64,000 bases of DNA from Saprospiraceae bacterium. Its GTDB lineage: Bacteria > Bacteroidota > Bacteroidia > Chitinophagales > Saprospiraceae. Location of the stretch: positions 41,797 through 105,796 of the forward strand of contig JAHDDE010000007.1 of assembly GCA_020629515.1 (NCBI GenBank), written 5' to 3'. The translations under genes were made by a program, and so were the position numbers. Positions 48,512 to 57,725 of this stretch are shown here, piece by piece; the first letter of the stretch is position 1; each line of letters starts with the position of its first letter. The notes beneath the pieces were generated by a model. It ran no database searches, had not been told where the DNA came from, and saw only the letters and a program-made list of their open reading frames with translations.

Positions 48512-50182
48512 TTATGCTATACCCATAGGACTAAATAAGAACCATATGAATATCACAAGAGCAATTAACCCCAATGTCATATTGACATCAATTTTTTTCA
48601 CTTCGAAGAAGTCTTCCACCGTTTTATCAAATGTGACACCTTTAAGTTTTTCATCGCTATGTTGAGGAGCTGTAAGACTCACTACTATCAATATGATGAT
48701 ACATAATATGAATAGATAGATGGCAAAATGCAGGAAGTTAGGTCCTACAATTAAATCAATCAAGAGGTTATCGCCGAGGGCAACTTTACCATTTTCAACT
48801 AAAAATTCAAGGATCAATCTCAAAGCACCAAGTACAAATCCCGACCATAAACTAACAATGGCTCCTCTTGCATTCAATCGTTTCATAAATAGTCCTAAAA
48901 GAAATGCAGCAGCAATCGGAGGAGAGATATAAGCCTGTACACTCTGAAGGTATTGAATGATTCCTCCCGATTGTGTTAATGTCTTCATAAGTGGAATATA
49001 AATTAATGATATGATGACCAATACTATAGTTGCCAACTGTCCTACCCATACTAACTCTCGTTCTGAAGCTTTTGGTTTTGCTCTCTTATAAAAGTCTATG
49101 GTGAATAGGGTCGAACATGAGTTGAATGCAGAACTTAAAGAACTCATAAGCGCCGCAAGTAGTCCAGCTAATACCAATCCTTTTATTCCGACTGGAAATA
49201 ATTCATTAATTAAAATAGGAAGTGCTTTATCTGGATTGGCTATATCTAATGCCAATAATCCTTTTGATGCTAAAGCGAATGCTAATATACCTGGCAATAT
49301 GAACAAAAATAAAGGTAACTGCTTGAGATATCCAGCGAATATGGTTCCTCTACGAGCATTGGAGATGTCTTTTGCACTTAATACTCTTTGGACTATAAAT
49401 TGGTCAGTACACCAATACCATACACCTAAGATTGGTGCGCCAAACATCATCCCTGTCCAAGGATAAGAAGAATCAGAACTCGGACGCCAGAGATTGAAGA
49501 AACCACTATTGTCAAAATCTGGATTGGCTAATGCATAACTATCAAATGCTTCTGTCATCCCAGACCATCCACCTATCTGATTTAGGGCAAAAATAGTGGC
49601 TAAGACCATCCCTCCCAACAAGATAAATAATTGGACCATATCTGTATATAATACTGCTTTTAGTCCCCCAAAAACGGTATATATACCTGTGGCAAAAATA
49701 ACTATTAATGCCCCAGTCCAAAATGGTATACCCAATACCTCAAAAACTAATGCCCCAGCAAAAATAGTGAGGGATATCTTGGTTAATACATAAGCTAAAA
49801 TAGACACTACCGAGAGGTACGTACGTGCTCCTGAAGAATACCTCCGCTCTAAAAATTCGGGCATAGTGAATACACCTGTTTTTAGATAAAACGGAACGAA
49901 TAACCAGCCTAACAGAATAAGCACTAAGGATGCTAAAATTTCAAATTGTGCTGCCGGCATATCTCCTCTTGCTCCAGATCCTGCTAAACCTATGATATGT
50001 TCTGCTCCAATGTTTGAGGCAAATAAGGATGCTCCGATAACGAACCACCCTGTGTCTCGACTTGCTAAAAAGTAATCTGTTGATTCTTGATCTTTACGAT
50101 TCTTTCTTGTGATCCACCAGGCAAATACAAATATCCCAAGAAAATAAAGGATGATAACCGAATAGTCGATAGTTGAAATCAT
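48512..50182 (-). CDS. sodium/solute symporter (SSS family, SGLT-like)
   Basis: 556 residues with about 13-14 membrane segments. SSS features include STDYFLASRDTGWFVIGASLFASNIG (positions 34 to about 60), the long loop with GVFTMPEFLERRY, and SALFNSCSTLF-like core (here SSAFNSCSTLFTIDFYK). The pattern matches sodium/sugar and sodium/inositol transporters rather than proline or pantothenate carriers. It takes up a small solute with sodium ions. It lies 16 nt upstream of the SDR gene and 27 nt downstream of PhyH, all on the minus strand, one operon. Confidence 0.93.
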   Translation of the reverse strand: MISTIDYSVIILYFLGIFVFAWWITRKNRKDQESTDYFLASRDTGWFVIGASLFASNIGAEHIIGLAGSGARGDMPAAQFEILASLVLILLGWLFVPFYLKTGVFTMPEFLERRYSSGARTYLSVVSILAYVLTKISLTIFAGALVFEVLGIPFWTGALIVIFATGIYTVFGGLKAVLYTDMVQLFILLGGMVLATIFALNQIGGWSGMTEAFDSYALANPDFDNSGFFNLWRPSSDSSYPWTGMMFGAPILGVWYWCTDQFIVQRVLSAKDISNARRGTIFAGYLKQLPLFLFILPGILAFALASKGLLALDIANPDKALPILINELFPVGIKGLVLAGLLAALMSSLSSAFNSCSTLFTIDFYKRAKPKASERELVWVGQLATIVLVIISLIYIPLMKTLTQSGGIIQYLQSVQAYISPPIAAAFLLGLFMKRLNARGAIVSLWSGFVLGALRLILEFLVENGKVALGDNLLIDLIVGPNFLHFAIYLFILCIIILIVVSLTAPQHSDEKLKGVTFDKTVEDFFEVKKIDVNMTLGLIALVIFIWFLFSPMGIA

Positions 50183-50209
50183 ATACGTTTAATTGATAGT
50201 ACAGTAAAA

Positions 50210-51184
50210 CTACCAATTTTTCAGACCTAAGAGCTTTTCACCAAGAGTACTTAATTTGGCTGTAGTGTATTTGACTTGCTCCCAATTACGAGGATCCCCC
50301 GGAAAGGCATACCCTTCAGGGGCTATTCGATTCTTCCATGAGTTCACTCTCCAATCTTTCATGGACTTGTTTTCTGGTTCAGCAGGCATCATAGAGATAT
50401 ATTGTGCCACTCTGATTTTATCATCACTGTGGTTTGGTCTGATACCATGTGGCTGAGTACTGTTAAATATTAATAGGTCACCGGCTTCTAATGTGACCTT
50501 AACTATGTCATCCTTAAATTGACTGATATCGGGCTGAAATCTATTTCTATCTGCTGGTTGAGTCAACTTCCATGTATCATATTCTCTATAAAGTCGAGGT
50601 ATACATTGAAAGCCGCCCATATCAGGATCTAATTGATCATCAAGGGCTAGCACACCTTGTACATTTTGTGGACGAGTTTCTGGATCGTAGTCCCAGTGGA
50701 TAAAACCTCCAAACCCACTTTTATCTCTTTTTGGGAAATTAAGATTCGCTCTATCAATCGTAACCCAAAGATCCTCATGGCCCCATATGTCAACAAAGGC
50801 ATCATAGACTCGCTGTGTCTGGCGATTGTCCCAAAGATATTGATGATTATATACTTCAACCATGCCGCTACCAGCGAGTTCTTTCATCTTCATTTCAGCT
50901 CTGGGTGGAGCATACCATGTGCTTTTATCGTTAGGATCTTTTTCATCGAACTCCCATATAAATGCTGCAGTTTTTTGTGCTTGCTCTCTTGGGATTGCAT
51001 TCTTAATTACTATATATCCATTATGAATCCAGAATTGCCAATCTTCTTCACTTAAGACTCTTAGCGGTTGGCCATTAGATCTGTCATTCAGTTTACGCTT
51101 GCTACTGGTAGCAGTAGAAGGATTCCCTGGTATGTCATTGTGCGCCTGATTAGGCATCATTGTAGGTATCATTGTTTTTTTCAT
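50210..51184 (-). CDS. phytanoyl-CoA dioxygenase (PhyH)-family protein
   Basis: 324 residues. The iron site of 2-oxoglutarate oxygenases is present: H163 and D165 in HWDYD, H246 in QPHG, and R249 for 2-oxoglutarate. The N-terminal 40 residues are polar and low-complexity before LSEEDWQFWIHNGYIVIKN, where the fold begins. It should hydroxylate a small substrate using iron, oxygen and 2-oxoglutarate. The substrate cannot be told. It is the first gene of the operon with symporter and SDR, divergent from the AraC gene. Confidence 0.9.
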   Translation of the reverse strand: MKKTMIPTMMPNQAHNDIPGNPSTATSSKRKLNDRSNGQPLRVLSEEDWQFWIHNGYIVIKNAIPREQAQKTAAFIWEFDEKDPNDKSTWYAPPRAEMKMKELAGSGMVEVYNHQYLWDNRQTQRVYDAFVDIWGHEDLWVTIDRANLNFPKRDKSGFGGFIHWDYDPETRPQNVQGVLALDDQLDPDMGGFQCIPRLYREYDTWKLTQPADRNRFQPDISQFKDDIVKVTLEAGDLLIFNSTQPHGIRPNHSDDKIRVAQYISMMPAEPENKSMKDWRVNSWKNRIAPEGYAFPGDPRNWEQVKYTTAKLSTLGEKLLGLKNW

Positions 51185-51311
51185 AGTTCTTATATTTTAG
51201 TATTTCTTCAAATTGATAATCTTCATAATAGAGATATGTCGGTTAGATGTTTATTAGCTATGCTCAAAGTTGCTTAATTAGTAATGGTGATATTTGAATA
51301 TTTTTGATTAT

Positions 51312-51325
51312 ATATTGTACAATAT
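51312..51325. promoter_or_regulatory. perfect 14-bp palindrome in AraC/PhyH control region
   Basis: ATATTGTACAATAT is a perfect palindrome. It lies 45 nt before the AraC start and about 128 nt from the PhyH start, within AT-rich sequence with repeated TGATATTT blocks on both sides. It could be a regulator site; AraC proteins more often use direct repeats, so the binder is uncertain. Confidence 0.4.
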
Positions 51326-51369
51326 TGATATTTTAAATTTATTTGTGGCGTAATAGATCATAATAGTAT

Positions 51370-52224
51370 ATGTCAAAAGGATCAATCCAACTGGAAAAAT
51401 TCACTTTGGATGAAGACAGATCATTTAGAGTCGAAGATCAGTTTCGATTAAGTGAGTTTTATTTCTGGCATTTTCATCCAGAGATCGAGTTAGTATATAT
51501 TAGTGCTAACAGGGGTATACGTCATGTTGGAAGTCATAAAAGTGAATATGTTGATGGGGATTTAGTACTCATTGGATCTGATATCCCTCATCTTAATTTT
51601 GACTACCAACAAGTGAATGAGTATGACATGATTGTGGTCCATATGGCTTCTGATTTTTATGAGAAGATGTATAGTTCTTCTGTAGAACTGCGGTCAATTG
51701 CATCATTACTACACAACTCCAAATTCGGAATTTGCTTTTCTAATGAGGTAAAAAGTGTGGTAAGTATTATGTTGTATGAGTTAGCTCAGATGACGGGATT
51801 TAAGCGATATACTCATTTACTTAATATACTCTATGTGCTTTCAAAAGACCACGAATATGAATTTCTTCATGAACAACCCTATCCGCATAAATATATTTGG
51901 AAAGAACAATATCGTTTGAACGATTTGTATAGATTTATAGATCATAATTATATGAATCAGATAGCTCTATCGGATGCCGCTGGAATTTGTCATCTTTCTA
52001 ATGAGGCATTCTGTAGATATTTCAAGAAGGCGACTAACCAAACATTTGTACAATTTCTTAATGGTTATCGTATAGCACAATCAAAAAGAATGATGTTGCT
52101 GACCGACAGTCTTTCAGAAATTGCATTTGCTTCTGGATTCGAAAGCTTAGCTTATTTTTCAAGGGTTTTCAAACAAGTTTCTGGATTAAGTCCGTCGGAG
52201 TATCGTAGAAAGACTTTAATGTAA
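51370..52224 (+). CDS. AraC-family transcriptional regulator
   Basis: 284 residues: an N-terminal cupin sensor (about 20-110, WHFHPEIELVYIS, GDLVLIGSDIPH) and a C-terminal double helix-turn-helix (about 185-282, IALSDAAGICHLSNEAFCRYFKK, then LSEIAFASGFESLAYFSRVFKQVSG). It probably senses a sugar-like compound and controls the divergent PhyH/symporter/SDR operon. The start ATG at 51370 gives a full cupin. A PH-domain gene follows 34 nt later. Confidence 0.94.
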   Translation: MSKGSIQLEKFTLDEDRSFRVEDQFRLSEFYFWHFHPEIELVYISANRGIRHVGSHKSEYVDGDLVLIGSDIPHLNFDYQQVNEYDMIVVHMASDFYEKMYSSSVELRSIASLLHNSKFGICFSNEVKSVVSIMLYELAQMTGFKRYTHLLNILYVLSKDHEYEFLHEQPYPHKYIWKEQYRLNDLYRFIDHNYMNQIALSDAAGICHLSNEAFCRYFKKATNQTFVQFLNGYRIAQSKRMMLLTDSLSEIAFASGFESLAYFSRVFKQVSGLSPSEYRRKTLM

Positions 52225-52258
52225 TATATTAATAGCTATTTGAAATAGCGGCCGAATT

Positions 52259-52708
52259 ATGGATTCATCCCTAAAAACATATACCTCAGAAGTAGACAGA
52301 TCGATGTATTTTTTGGTTATGGGTATTGTACTTATTTCTATCGCACCCATATTTTTTATGGACCTGTCATTAGTTCTTTTGATAATACTCATCACATGTC
52401 TCGCTTCTGCTGGGTTAGTTCATATGGTCTTTTATGGTATAAAGTATATAGTCAACTTTGAGGAAAAGACCCTATTAATTAAAGTTGGATTTATCACACA
52501 TGGTAAATATGACATAATGAAAATCAGAAGCGTAAAAAAATCGAATACATGGCTCTCCTCTCCAGCAGCATCTATGGATAGGATCGAGTTAAAGATCAAA
52601 TACTCTCAAGTGGTCATTTCTCCTTCGGATAGACTTCAATTCATTGATGATCTATTGAGTATTCAACCAGATATTATGGTTGAGCAGACGTTGTTGAATT
52701 GCAATTGA
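52259..52708 (+). CDS. membrane protein with bacterial PH domain
   Basis: 149 residues: two adjacent membrane segments (about 16-58, MYFLVMGIVLISIAPIFFMD and LSLVLLIILITCLASAGLV) followed by a bacterial PH-like domain (about 60-140, IKYIVNFEEKTLLIKVGF, YDIMKIRSVKKSNTW, VVISPSDRLQFIDDL). It resembles the bPH group of small membrane proteins of unknown role. It follows araC in the same direction and may be co-transcribed; a functional link is not evident. Confidence 0.82.
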   Translation: MDSSLKTYTSEVDRSMYFLVMGIVLISIAPIFFMDLSLVLLIILITCLASAGLVHMVFYGIKYIVNFEEKTLLIKVGFITHGKYDIMKIRSVKKSNTWLSSPAASMDRIELKIKYSQVVISPSDRLQFIDDLLSIQPDIMVEQTLLNCN

Positions 52709-52723
52709 TCACAACAAATTATA

Positions 52724-54112
52724 TCATAATTCAATTTCCTTCCATTTACCTTTTCTAAAAATAATAATGGCCATTATAGCGAGTATCGATGAACTTACCG
52801 CTACAGAAATATATACACCAGTTGCGCCCAAATAGGTGAAATTTGCAAGACAGTAAGCCAATGGAATCTGAATAATCCAAAATGCTATAAAGTTTAATAG
52901 GGTAGGAGTATAGGTATCTCCAGCGCCGTTGAATGCTTGCCCTAAGACCATCTCATAGGCATAAAATACGTAGCCAGAAAATATAATCTGAAGTGCTAAA
53001 GCACCTTGCTTAATTACTTCTGGATCATTACTAAAAACGCCTAAAACAGGTTTAGCTAAAGGAATGAATATGATAGATAATATAAGTAAGATATACATGT
53101 TATATCGTGCGGCCATCCAAGCAGATTGTTCGGCACGTTCGGGGTTCTTTGCTCCAAGATTTTGTCCGACCAAAGCCGCTCCAGCCATGGCAATACCCCA
53201 TGAAGGTAATATCGTAAAAAAAAGCACCTTCCAAGCGACTGTATATCCAGCTACCGTTTCACTTCCAAAGGCATTTAGTATCCATACTAAGAAAATAAAA
53301 CTCGCAGATGCAATTAGGTGTTGGCCAGCTCCTCCTGCTGATATATTCAGTAATTTCTTAATGACATCCCATTTTAGTTTTAAGTGATCCCGAGTGATGT
53401 TGATTACTGATTTGCCGTTAGTGAGATAATAAATTTGGTATAATACTCCTGTGCCACGACCTATACACGTTGCGATTGCAGCTCCCTTAAGACCTAATTC
53501 TGGAAAAAAGAAATAACCCATTATTAGACACGGGTCAAGAATGATATTGATTCCATTAGCCAGTATAAGCGTCCTCATAGCGATACTGGCATCGCCGGCG
53601 CCTCTATATATTGCATTAATCGCAAAAAGAAGCATTATAATAATATTAAGTGAAAGGATAATACGTGTATAGGATCCTCCTTCAACTATTAATTCTTCAC
53701 TGGCTCCCATTAATCTGAGTAGGTCATCGGTATAAAAAAATCCAATGATTGCAATGATTATAGAAAAGAATATGGCAATACTAATTGCTTGAAAGGCGGC
53801 TATAGAGGCACTTGCTTTATCTTTTTCTCCAATCCTTCTGGAGACCACAGCGGTAGCGGCCATACTGATTCCCATAGCTAAGGAAAATACTACGAATAGA
53901 AATGAATCAGTTATTCCTATAGTGGCTAATGCATTAGCACTGCCGATCTGGCCAATGAAAAAAGCATCTACTATGGCAAACAGAGATTCCATACCCATCT
54001 CGAGTATCACTGGTACTGCAAGCATGAATAGGGCCCGCTTGACACTGCCTTCTGTATAATTGTTTTCTTCTCCTCTAACAGCCTCCCAAAAGAGCGTGAT
54101 ATATTTTTTCAA
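52724..54112 (-). CDS. MATE-family efflux transporter
   Basis: 462 residues, 12 predicted membrane segments, with the repeated MATE pattern (ALFMLAVPVILEMGMESLFAIVDAFFIG in the first half, two-fold repeat in the second). The start is TTG at 54112; no in-frame ATG exists upstream, and KKYITLFWEAVRGEEN is a normal N-terminus for this subgroup. It exports drugs or metabolites by sodium or proton exchange. It is convergent with the PH gene and stands alone. Confidence 0.93.
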   Translation of the reverse strand: MKKYITLFWEAVRGEENNYTEGSVKRALFMLAVPVILEMGMESLFAIVDAFFIGQIGSANALATIGITDSFLFVVFSLAMGISMAATAVVSRRIGEKDKASASIAAFQAISIAIFFSIIIAIIGFFYTDDLLRLMGASEELIVEGGSYTRIILSLNIIIMLLFAINAIYRGAGDASIAMRTLILANGINIILDPCLIMGYFFFPELGLKGAAIATCIGRGTGVLYQIYYLTNGKSVINITRDHLKLKWDVIKKLLNISAGGAGQHLIASASFIFLVWILNAFGSETVAGYTVAWKVLFFTILPSWGIAMAGAALVGQNLGAKNPERAEQSAWMAARYNMYILLILSIIFIPLAKPVLGVFSNDPEVIKQGALALQIIFSGYVFYAYEMVLGQAFNGAGDTYTPTLLNFIAFWIIQIPLAYCLANFTYLGATGVYISVAVSSSILAIMAIIIFRKGKWKEIEL

Positions 54113-54406
54113 AATGATAGTTTATAGCGTGAGTAATAGTGTGGTGTAAGACTGATACCCCATAAGCATCAGACAGATAGGACATTTTAATCCATGTTGG
54201 TCGCCAAAGAATATCTAATTAAGGAAAATGTAATCGAAAACAGAATGCTTAATTCTTCCTGCTAAATATCTGTGCTAAAGTGAGATACTTTTAAGAGACC
54301 AGACCCAGATAAGGAAAAATTAAAGACTTCATAGCGCTTAGATTTTATGTGCTTGTAGCACTAAATTCCATATAAAGGTATAATAAAATATTATAGATCG
54401 AATGGG

Positions 54407-54793
54407 TTATACTGTTAATTCTATAAGATTACCTTCAGGATCTACTATTACACTTTCATAATATCCATCTCCAGTAGTTCGAGGTTCTCCTTTCACTCTC
54501 AAGCCATTAGATCTAAATTTTTCTGTCATCTGATCTACGGCTTCTTTGCTCCCCAGTGAAATAGCAAAATGGGCATATCCGAAAAATTCTTGCCTTGAGT
54601 GTGATCCAGACTTAATCTGGGATTTGTGCATGAGCTCTAATCTGGCACCAGAATCAAATGTTAAAAAATAGGAACTGAATTGCTTTGTAGGATTATGGTA
54701 TAATTCATTGGAGGTAGCATTAAAATAATCCATGTAGAATTCTCTCATTTTGTAGAGATCTTTGACCCAAATCGCTAAATGCTCAATCTTCAT
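54407..54793 (-). CDS. VOC-family (glyoxalase/bleomycin-resistance fold) protein
   Basis: 128 residues from the ATG at 54793; the longer frame to 54847 only adds residues from inside trhO. It shows MKIEHLAIWVKDLYKMREFY, then FGYAHFAISLGS and a closing DPEGNLIEL, with H4 and E126-type positions suited to a metal site. VOC proteins include lyases, dioxygenases and binding proteins; activity cannot be specified. Its start overlaps the trhO stop by 11 nt, so the two are co-translated. Confidence 0.88.
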   Translation of the reverse strand: MKIEHLAIWVKDLYKMREFYMDYFNATSNELYHNPTKQFSSYFLTFDSGARLELMHKSQIKSGSHSRQEFFGYAHFAISLGSKEAVDQMTEKFRSNGLRVKGEPRTTGDGYYESVIVDPEGNLIELTV

Positions 54794-55826
54794 AGAGCAT
54801 ATTGTTTTTAGCCGCTTTATATCTCCCTTTTCCAAATTTGGTTCCATTAAACTCCAAGGTCCCTTTGAGTTGATTTTTTTCTTCGTCCGGAAGATTATTG
54901 AAGTCTAGACATTTCTCAGAACAACAACCAGAATGTTTTTTAGAACAATCGTCACATTGGATGAAAAGGATATGACAAGCATCGTTAGCACAGTTAGTAT
55001 GCGTATCACTGGGTTGACCACATTGGTGACATTTAGCTATGATATCTTCAGTAATGCGCTCTCCCAACCTGTCGTCAAAGACAAAATTCTTACCTATAAA
55101 TTTGTTTTCTATACCTGCTTCTTTGGCTTTTCGAGCGTATTCGATGATGCCTCCATCTACTTGATATAAGTTTTCGAACCCTCTATGCTTAAAGTAGGCA
55201 GTAGCCTTCTCACATCGTATGCCACCTGTACAATACATGATGACATTTTTATCACGATGTTCGTCTAGGATATCTTCGACAATCGGCAGTGACTCTCTGA
55301 ATGTCTCTACATCTGGTTTGATGGCGCCCTTAAAGTGGCCAACTTCATGCTCATAATGGTTGCGCATATCGATTACAATAGTATCGTTTTGGTCGGTCAG
55401 TTTATTGAACTCGATGGCATTGATATGTTTACCATTGTCAGTTACATCGAAGTTTTCATCTTCTATACCGTCTGCTACTATTTTTTTTCTAATCTTGATA
55501 GCTAACTTGAAGAAGGACTTTCCATCGTCATCAATAGCGACATTGAGACGACAGCCATTTAGAAAATCAATACTGTATAATCTTGCCTTAAATTCTTCAA
55601 TATTTGTATCAGGCACAGAAATCTGTCCGTTGATACCCTCATAGGCTACATATATTCGACCTAACACATCAATTTCGGTCAAAATGGTGTAGAGATGATC
55701 TCTGAATAAATTGGGGTTATCAATTTTAGCATACTTATAAAACGATATGGTAGTTCGACTTACGGTCGAGCTTTCGAGTTGTTCTTTGAGTAATCTTCTG
55801 TCTACTCGATTATGTAGTTGTTTCAT
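54783..55826 (-). CDS. trhO: tRNA uridine(34) hydroxylase, rhodanese-related
   Basis: 347 residues. An N-terminal acylphosphatase-like domain (about 25-115, ISFYKYAKI, YVAYEGINGQISV), a rhodanese domain (about 140-240) with active-site loop CTGGIRC (C199 first) and a cysteine-rich C-terminus (CHQCGQ, CDDCSKKHSGCCSEKC) match TrhO/YceA. The enzyme hydroxylates uridine 34 of some tRNAs. It is divergent from the dksA-like gene. The VOC gene starts within its last codons. Confidence 0.95.
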   Translation of the reverse strand: MKQLHNRVDRRLLKEQLESSTVSRTTISFYKYAKIDNPNLFRDHLYTILTEIDVLGRIYVAYEGINGQISVPDTNIEEFKARLYSIDFLNGCRLNVAIDDDGKSFFKLAIKIRKKIVADGIEDENFDVTDNGKHINAIEFNKLTDQNDTIVIDMRNHYEHEVGHFKGAIKPDVETFRESLPIVEDILDEHRDKNVIMYCTGGIRCEKATAYFKHRGFENLYQVDGGIIEYARKAKEAGIENKFIGKNFVFDDRLGERITEDIIAKCHQCGQPSDTHTNCANDACHILFIQCDDCSKKHSGCCSEKCLDFNNLPDEEKNQLKGTLEFNGTKFGKGRYKAAKNNMLYED

Positions 55827-55966
55827 GTACTTTAGATTTGCTTCAATTGCAGATTGAACAAATTCGGCACAAAATTAGCATTGTTAAAGGTAGATAGCAA
55901 TGATATTATGATTTAGGAAACTTTTTCGAATGAAATAACATTGTGGTCTATACTAATGCCTACATT

Positions 55967-56344
55967 ATGAATACTGATCAAAAAGAAAAGACACGTTATA
56001 CTAACGCAGAGTTAAAAGAATTTGAAATACTAATAGAAGACAAATTGGTACAGGCTCGTCAGCAATTGAAATTTTATTTAGATCAGATCTCCGATGTAGG
56101 ACAATCGGCGGATGCAAAGCAAAAAGGATTAGAAGATGGTACGTCAACGGCAGAAACTGAAAGGTTACATACTTTGGCAGCAAGACAACGAAAATTGATC
56201 CAACATTTAGAAAATGCTAAGCTAAGAATTAAGAATAATGTTTATGGTCTGTGCAGAGAGACTGGAAAATTGATATCCAAAGAAAGATTAAAAGCGGTCC
56301 CACATGCTACGCTTTCCATCTCTGCTAAGCAAAAACGTAAGTAG
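55967..56344 (+). CDS. TraR/DksA-like protein without zinc cysteines
   Basis: 125 residues from the ATG at 55967; a GTG at 55943 is rejected as it adds eight residues of no known match. A helical hairpin (about 10-85, ELKEFEILIEDKLVQAR, ETERLHTLAARQRKLIQHLENA) is followed by the DksA tail YGLCRETGKLISKERLKAVPHATLS. Only one cysteine remains of the C4 zinc finger, as in many Bacteroidota homologues. DksA-type proteins bind RNA polymerase through the secondary channel. The gene precedes lspA, a common pairing in this phylum. Confidence 0.88.
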   Translation: MNTDQKEKTRYTNAELKEFEILIEDKLVQARQQLKFYLDQISDVGQSADAKQKGLEDGTSTAETERLHTLAARQRKLIQHLENAKLRIKNNVYGLCRETGKLISKERLKAVPHATLSISAKQKRK

Positions 56345-56428
56345 ATTATATTGCTACATTGGCCTAATGTAGTAGGCTTACTTTCTCAATAAAGTTTATT
56401 TTAGCCGTTCATTTTTTACAAAAATTAG

Positions 56429-57118
56429 ATGAACGTTAAAAGGTCCTACATCCTGATAGGAGTGATATTACTTGTATTGATTATAGATCAGTGGCTTAAA
56501 ATATATATTAAGACACATTTAAGTTATGGCACTGGATTCGAAATTCTTGGATTGGATTGGGCCCGTATCCATTTTGTCGAGAATGAGGGTATGGCATTCG
56601 GAATCACCTTTGGAAATAAATGTATTGGTGTAACTAGGGATAATGGCACTTGTGCAGGTATCGTGCTTACACCAGAATCGGCAAAGTTACTATTAAGTTC
56701 GTTTAGGATAGTCATGGTAGGATTTTTAATATACCTGATTCGCGAACTGTACATAGCTAAAGAACCACTTGGATTATTGATTAGTTTTTGTCTAATTCTT
56801 GCAGGCGCTATGGGAAACATTCTTGATAGTGCATTTTATGGATTAATTTTCTCAGCATCTCCACATCATTCATCTGTGGCTGAGCTCTTTCCACCTGGAG
56901 GGGGCTATGCACCATTTCTGCAAGGAAAGGTAGTTGATATGTTTTATTTCCCGATGATAGATACAATTCTTCCTGACTGGGTACCCATTTACGGAGGAAA
57001 GAGATTTGAGTTTTTTCGACCAGTTTTTAACGTAGCCGATGCAGCCATATCCGTAGGCGTTGCGATAATCCTACTTTTCTATCGCAGTTTTTTACTTAAA
57101 TCTAATTCTTCGCAATAA
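56429..57118 (+). CDS. lspA: lipoprotein signal peptidase (signal peptidase II)
   Basis: 229 residues, four membrane segments. Catalytic aspartates are D133 in GNILDSAFYG and D204 in FNVADAAISVG; NEGMAFG is also conserved. It removes the signal peptide from lipoproteins after lipid attachment in the inner membrane, and so is needed by the many lipoproteins encoded in this window. The protein is longer than typical E. coli LspA because of an insert between the two aspartates (HHSSVAELFPPGGGYAPF), common in Bacteroidota. Confidence 0.96.
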   Translation: MNVKRSYILIGVILLVLIIDQWLKIYIKTHLSYGTGFEILGLDWARIHFVENEGMAFGITFGNKCIGVTRDNGTCAGIVLTPESAKLLLSSFRIVMVGFLIYLIRELYIAKEPLGLLISFCLILAGAMGNILDSAFYGLIFSASPHHSSVAELFPPGGGYAPFLQGKVVDMFYFPMIDTILPDWVPIYGGKRFEFFRPVFNVADAAISVGVAIILLFYRSFLLKSNSSQ

Positions 57119-57219
57119 CCACGAAGTATAGATTATCCACAGATAGATATCTCATTGATTTTAGTCATCCTCACATCAGGATGTACTAATGTTTACCAAA
57201 AAATAAAGGGGGAATTAGC

Positions 57220-57528
57220 CTAAGCCTTCCCTAAGAAACGTTGAACGGCTTTGTGGGCTTTTTCTACGACAGGGTAATTGACATTGTAAAATACCATCTT
57301 ACCTTCCCTCTCAGACGTAACAACATCAGCCAATCTTAAGATCTTTAAATGTTGTGAGGTGATTGATTGTTCGATTCCTAAGGTATTATATATACGATTT
57401 ACATTGGTTGTACCGTGTTCATCAATATATTCTAAAATCTTCAATCGGAGCGGATGTGCCAATGCACGCATCAAGTTGCAAGAATAGTTTAGCTTATCAC
57501 TACTAAACTTTACTTTAGTCTGTTTCAT
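57220..57528 (-). CDS. ArsR-type HTH regulator (first)
   Basis: 102 residues with the ArsR winged helix: MRALAHPLRLKILEYI, recognition helix EQSITSQHLKILRLADVV and wing REGKMVFYNVNY. The metal site ELCVCD of arsenic/cadmium sensors is absent (YNTLGIEQS in that place), so a non-metal signal or simple repressor role is likely. It resembles the ArsR gene at 57726 in the recognition helix. The intergenic DNA upstream carries strong inverted repeats that may be its operators. Confidence 0.92.
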   Translation of the reverse strand: MKQTKVKFSSDKLNYSCNLMRALAHPLRLKILEYIDEHGTTNVNRIYNTLGIEQSITSQHLKILRLADVVTSEREGKMVFYNVNYPVVEKAHKAVQRFLGKA

Positions 57529-57598
57529 CTTAGTTTCCTTATTTCTTATTCTACCTGAGACAAATATGACTATTAATCTTAATATGGCAAAATAAATA

Positions 57599-57652
57599 TT
57601 AGAAAAAAATGTAATCTGTTTACTAATTCTTTCTGATTACATTTTTTTCTAA
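57599..57652. repeat. perfect 18-bp inverted repeat between ArsR genes
   Basis: TTAGAAAAAAATGTAATC (57599-57616) is repeated inverted at 57635-57652 with an 18-nt spacer. The A7/T7 ends make it look like a terminator for the ArsR gene at 57726, while its position 71 nt before the next ArsR start suits an operator. Both uses are possible. Confidence 0.75.
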
Positions 57653-57695
57653 ATGAAAACCAAGTGAGAAAATTTATAATTAGCTGTAAATCAGA

Positions 57696-57709
57696 TGATT
57701 ATATAATCA
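57696..57709. promoter_or_regulatory. 14-bp palindrome, candidate ArsR operator
   Basis: TGATTATATAATCA is a perfect palindrome 16 nt past the stop of the ArsR gene at 57726 and upstream of the ArsR gene at 57220. It shares the GATTA/TAATC half with the larger repeat at 57599-57652, which hints at a common binding protein. Confidence 0.45.
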
Positions 57710-57725
57710 CTATTGAAGTAGTGAA

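Noticed and set aside
48720..49466. Open frames on the plus strand opposite the symporter gene
   Set aside because: They mirror the hydrophobic codons of the SSS gene; the minus-strand protein has clear transporter motifs.
54113..54406. 294-bp gap between the MATE and VOC genes searched for a small gene or RNA
   Set aside because: No frame with a plausible start, no tRNA-like fold and no strong hairpin were found.
56354..56372. Small hairpin (CTACATT/AATGTAG) between the dksA-like gene and lspA
   Set aside because: There is no T-run and the stem is short; the two genes may still be co-transcribed.
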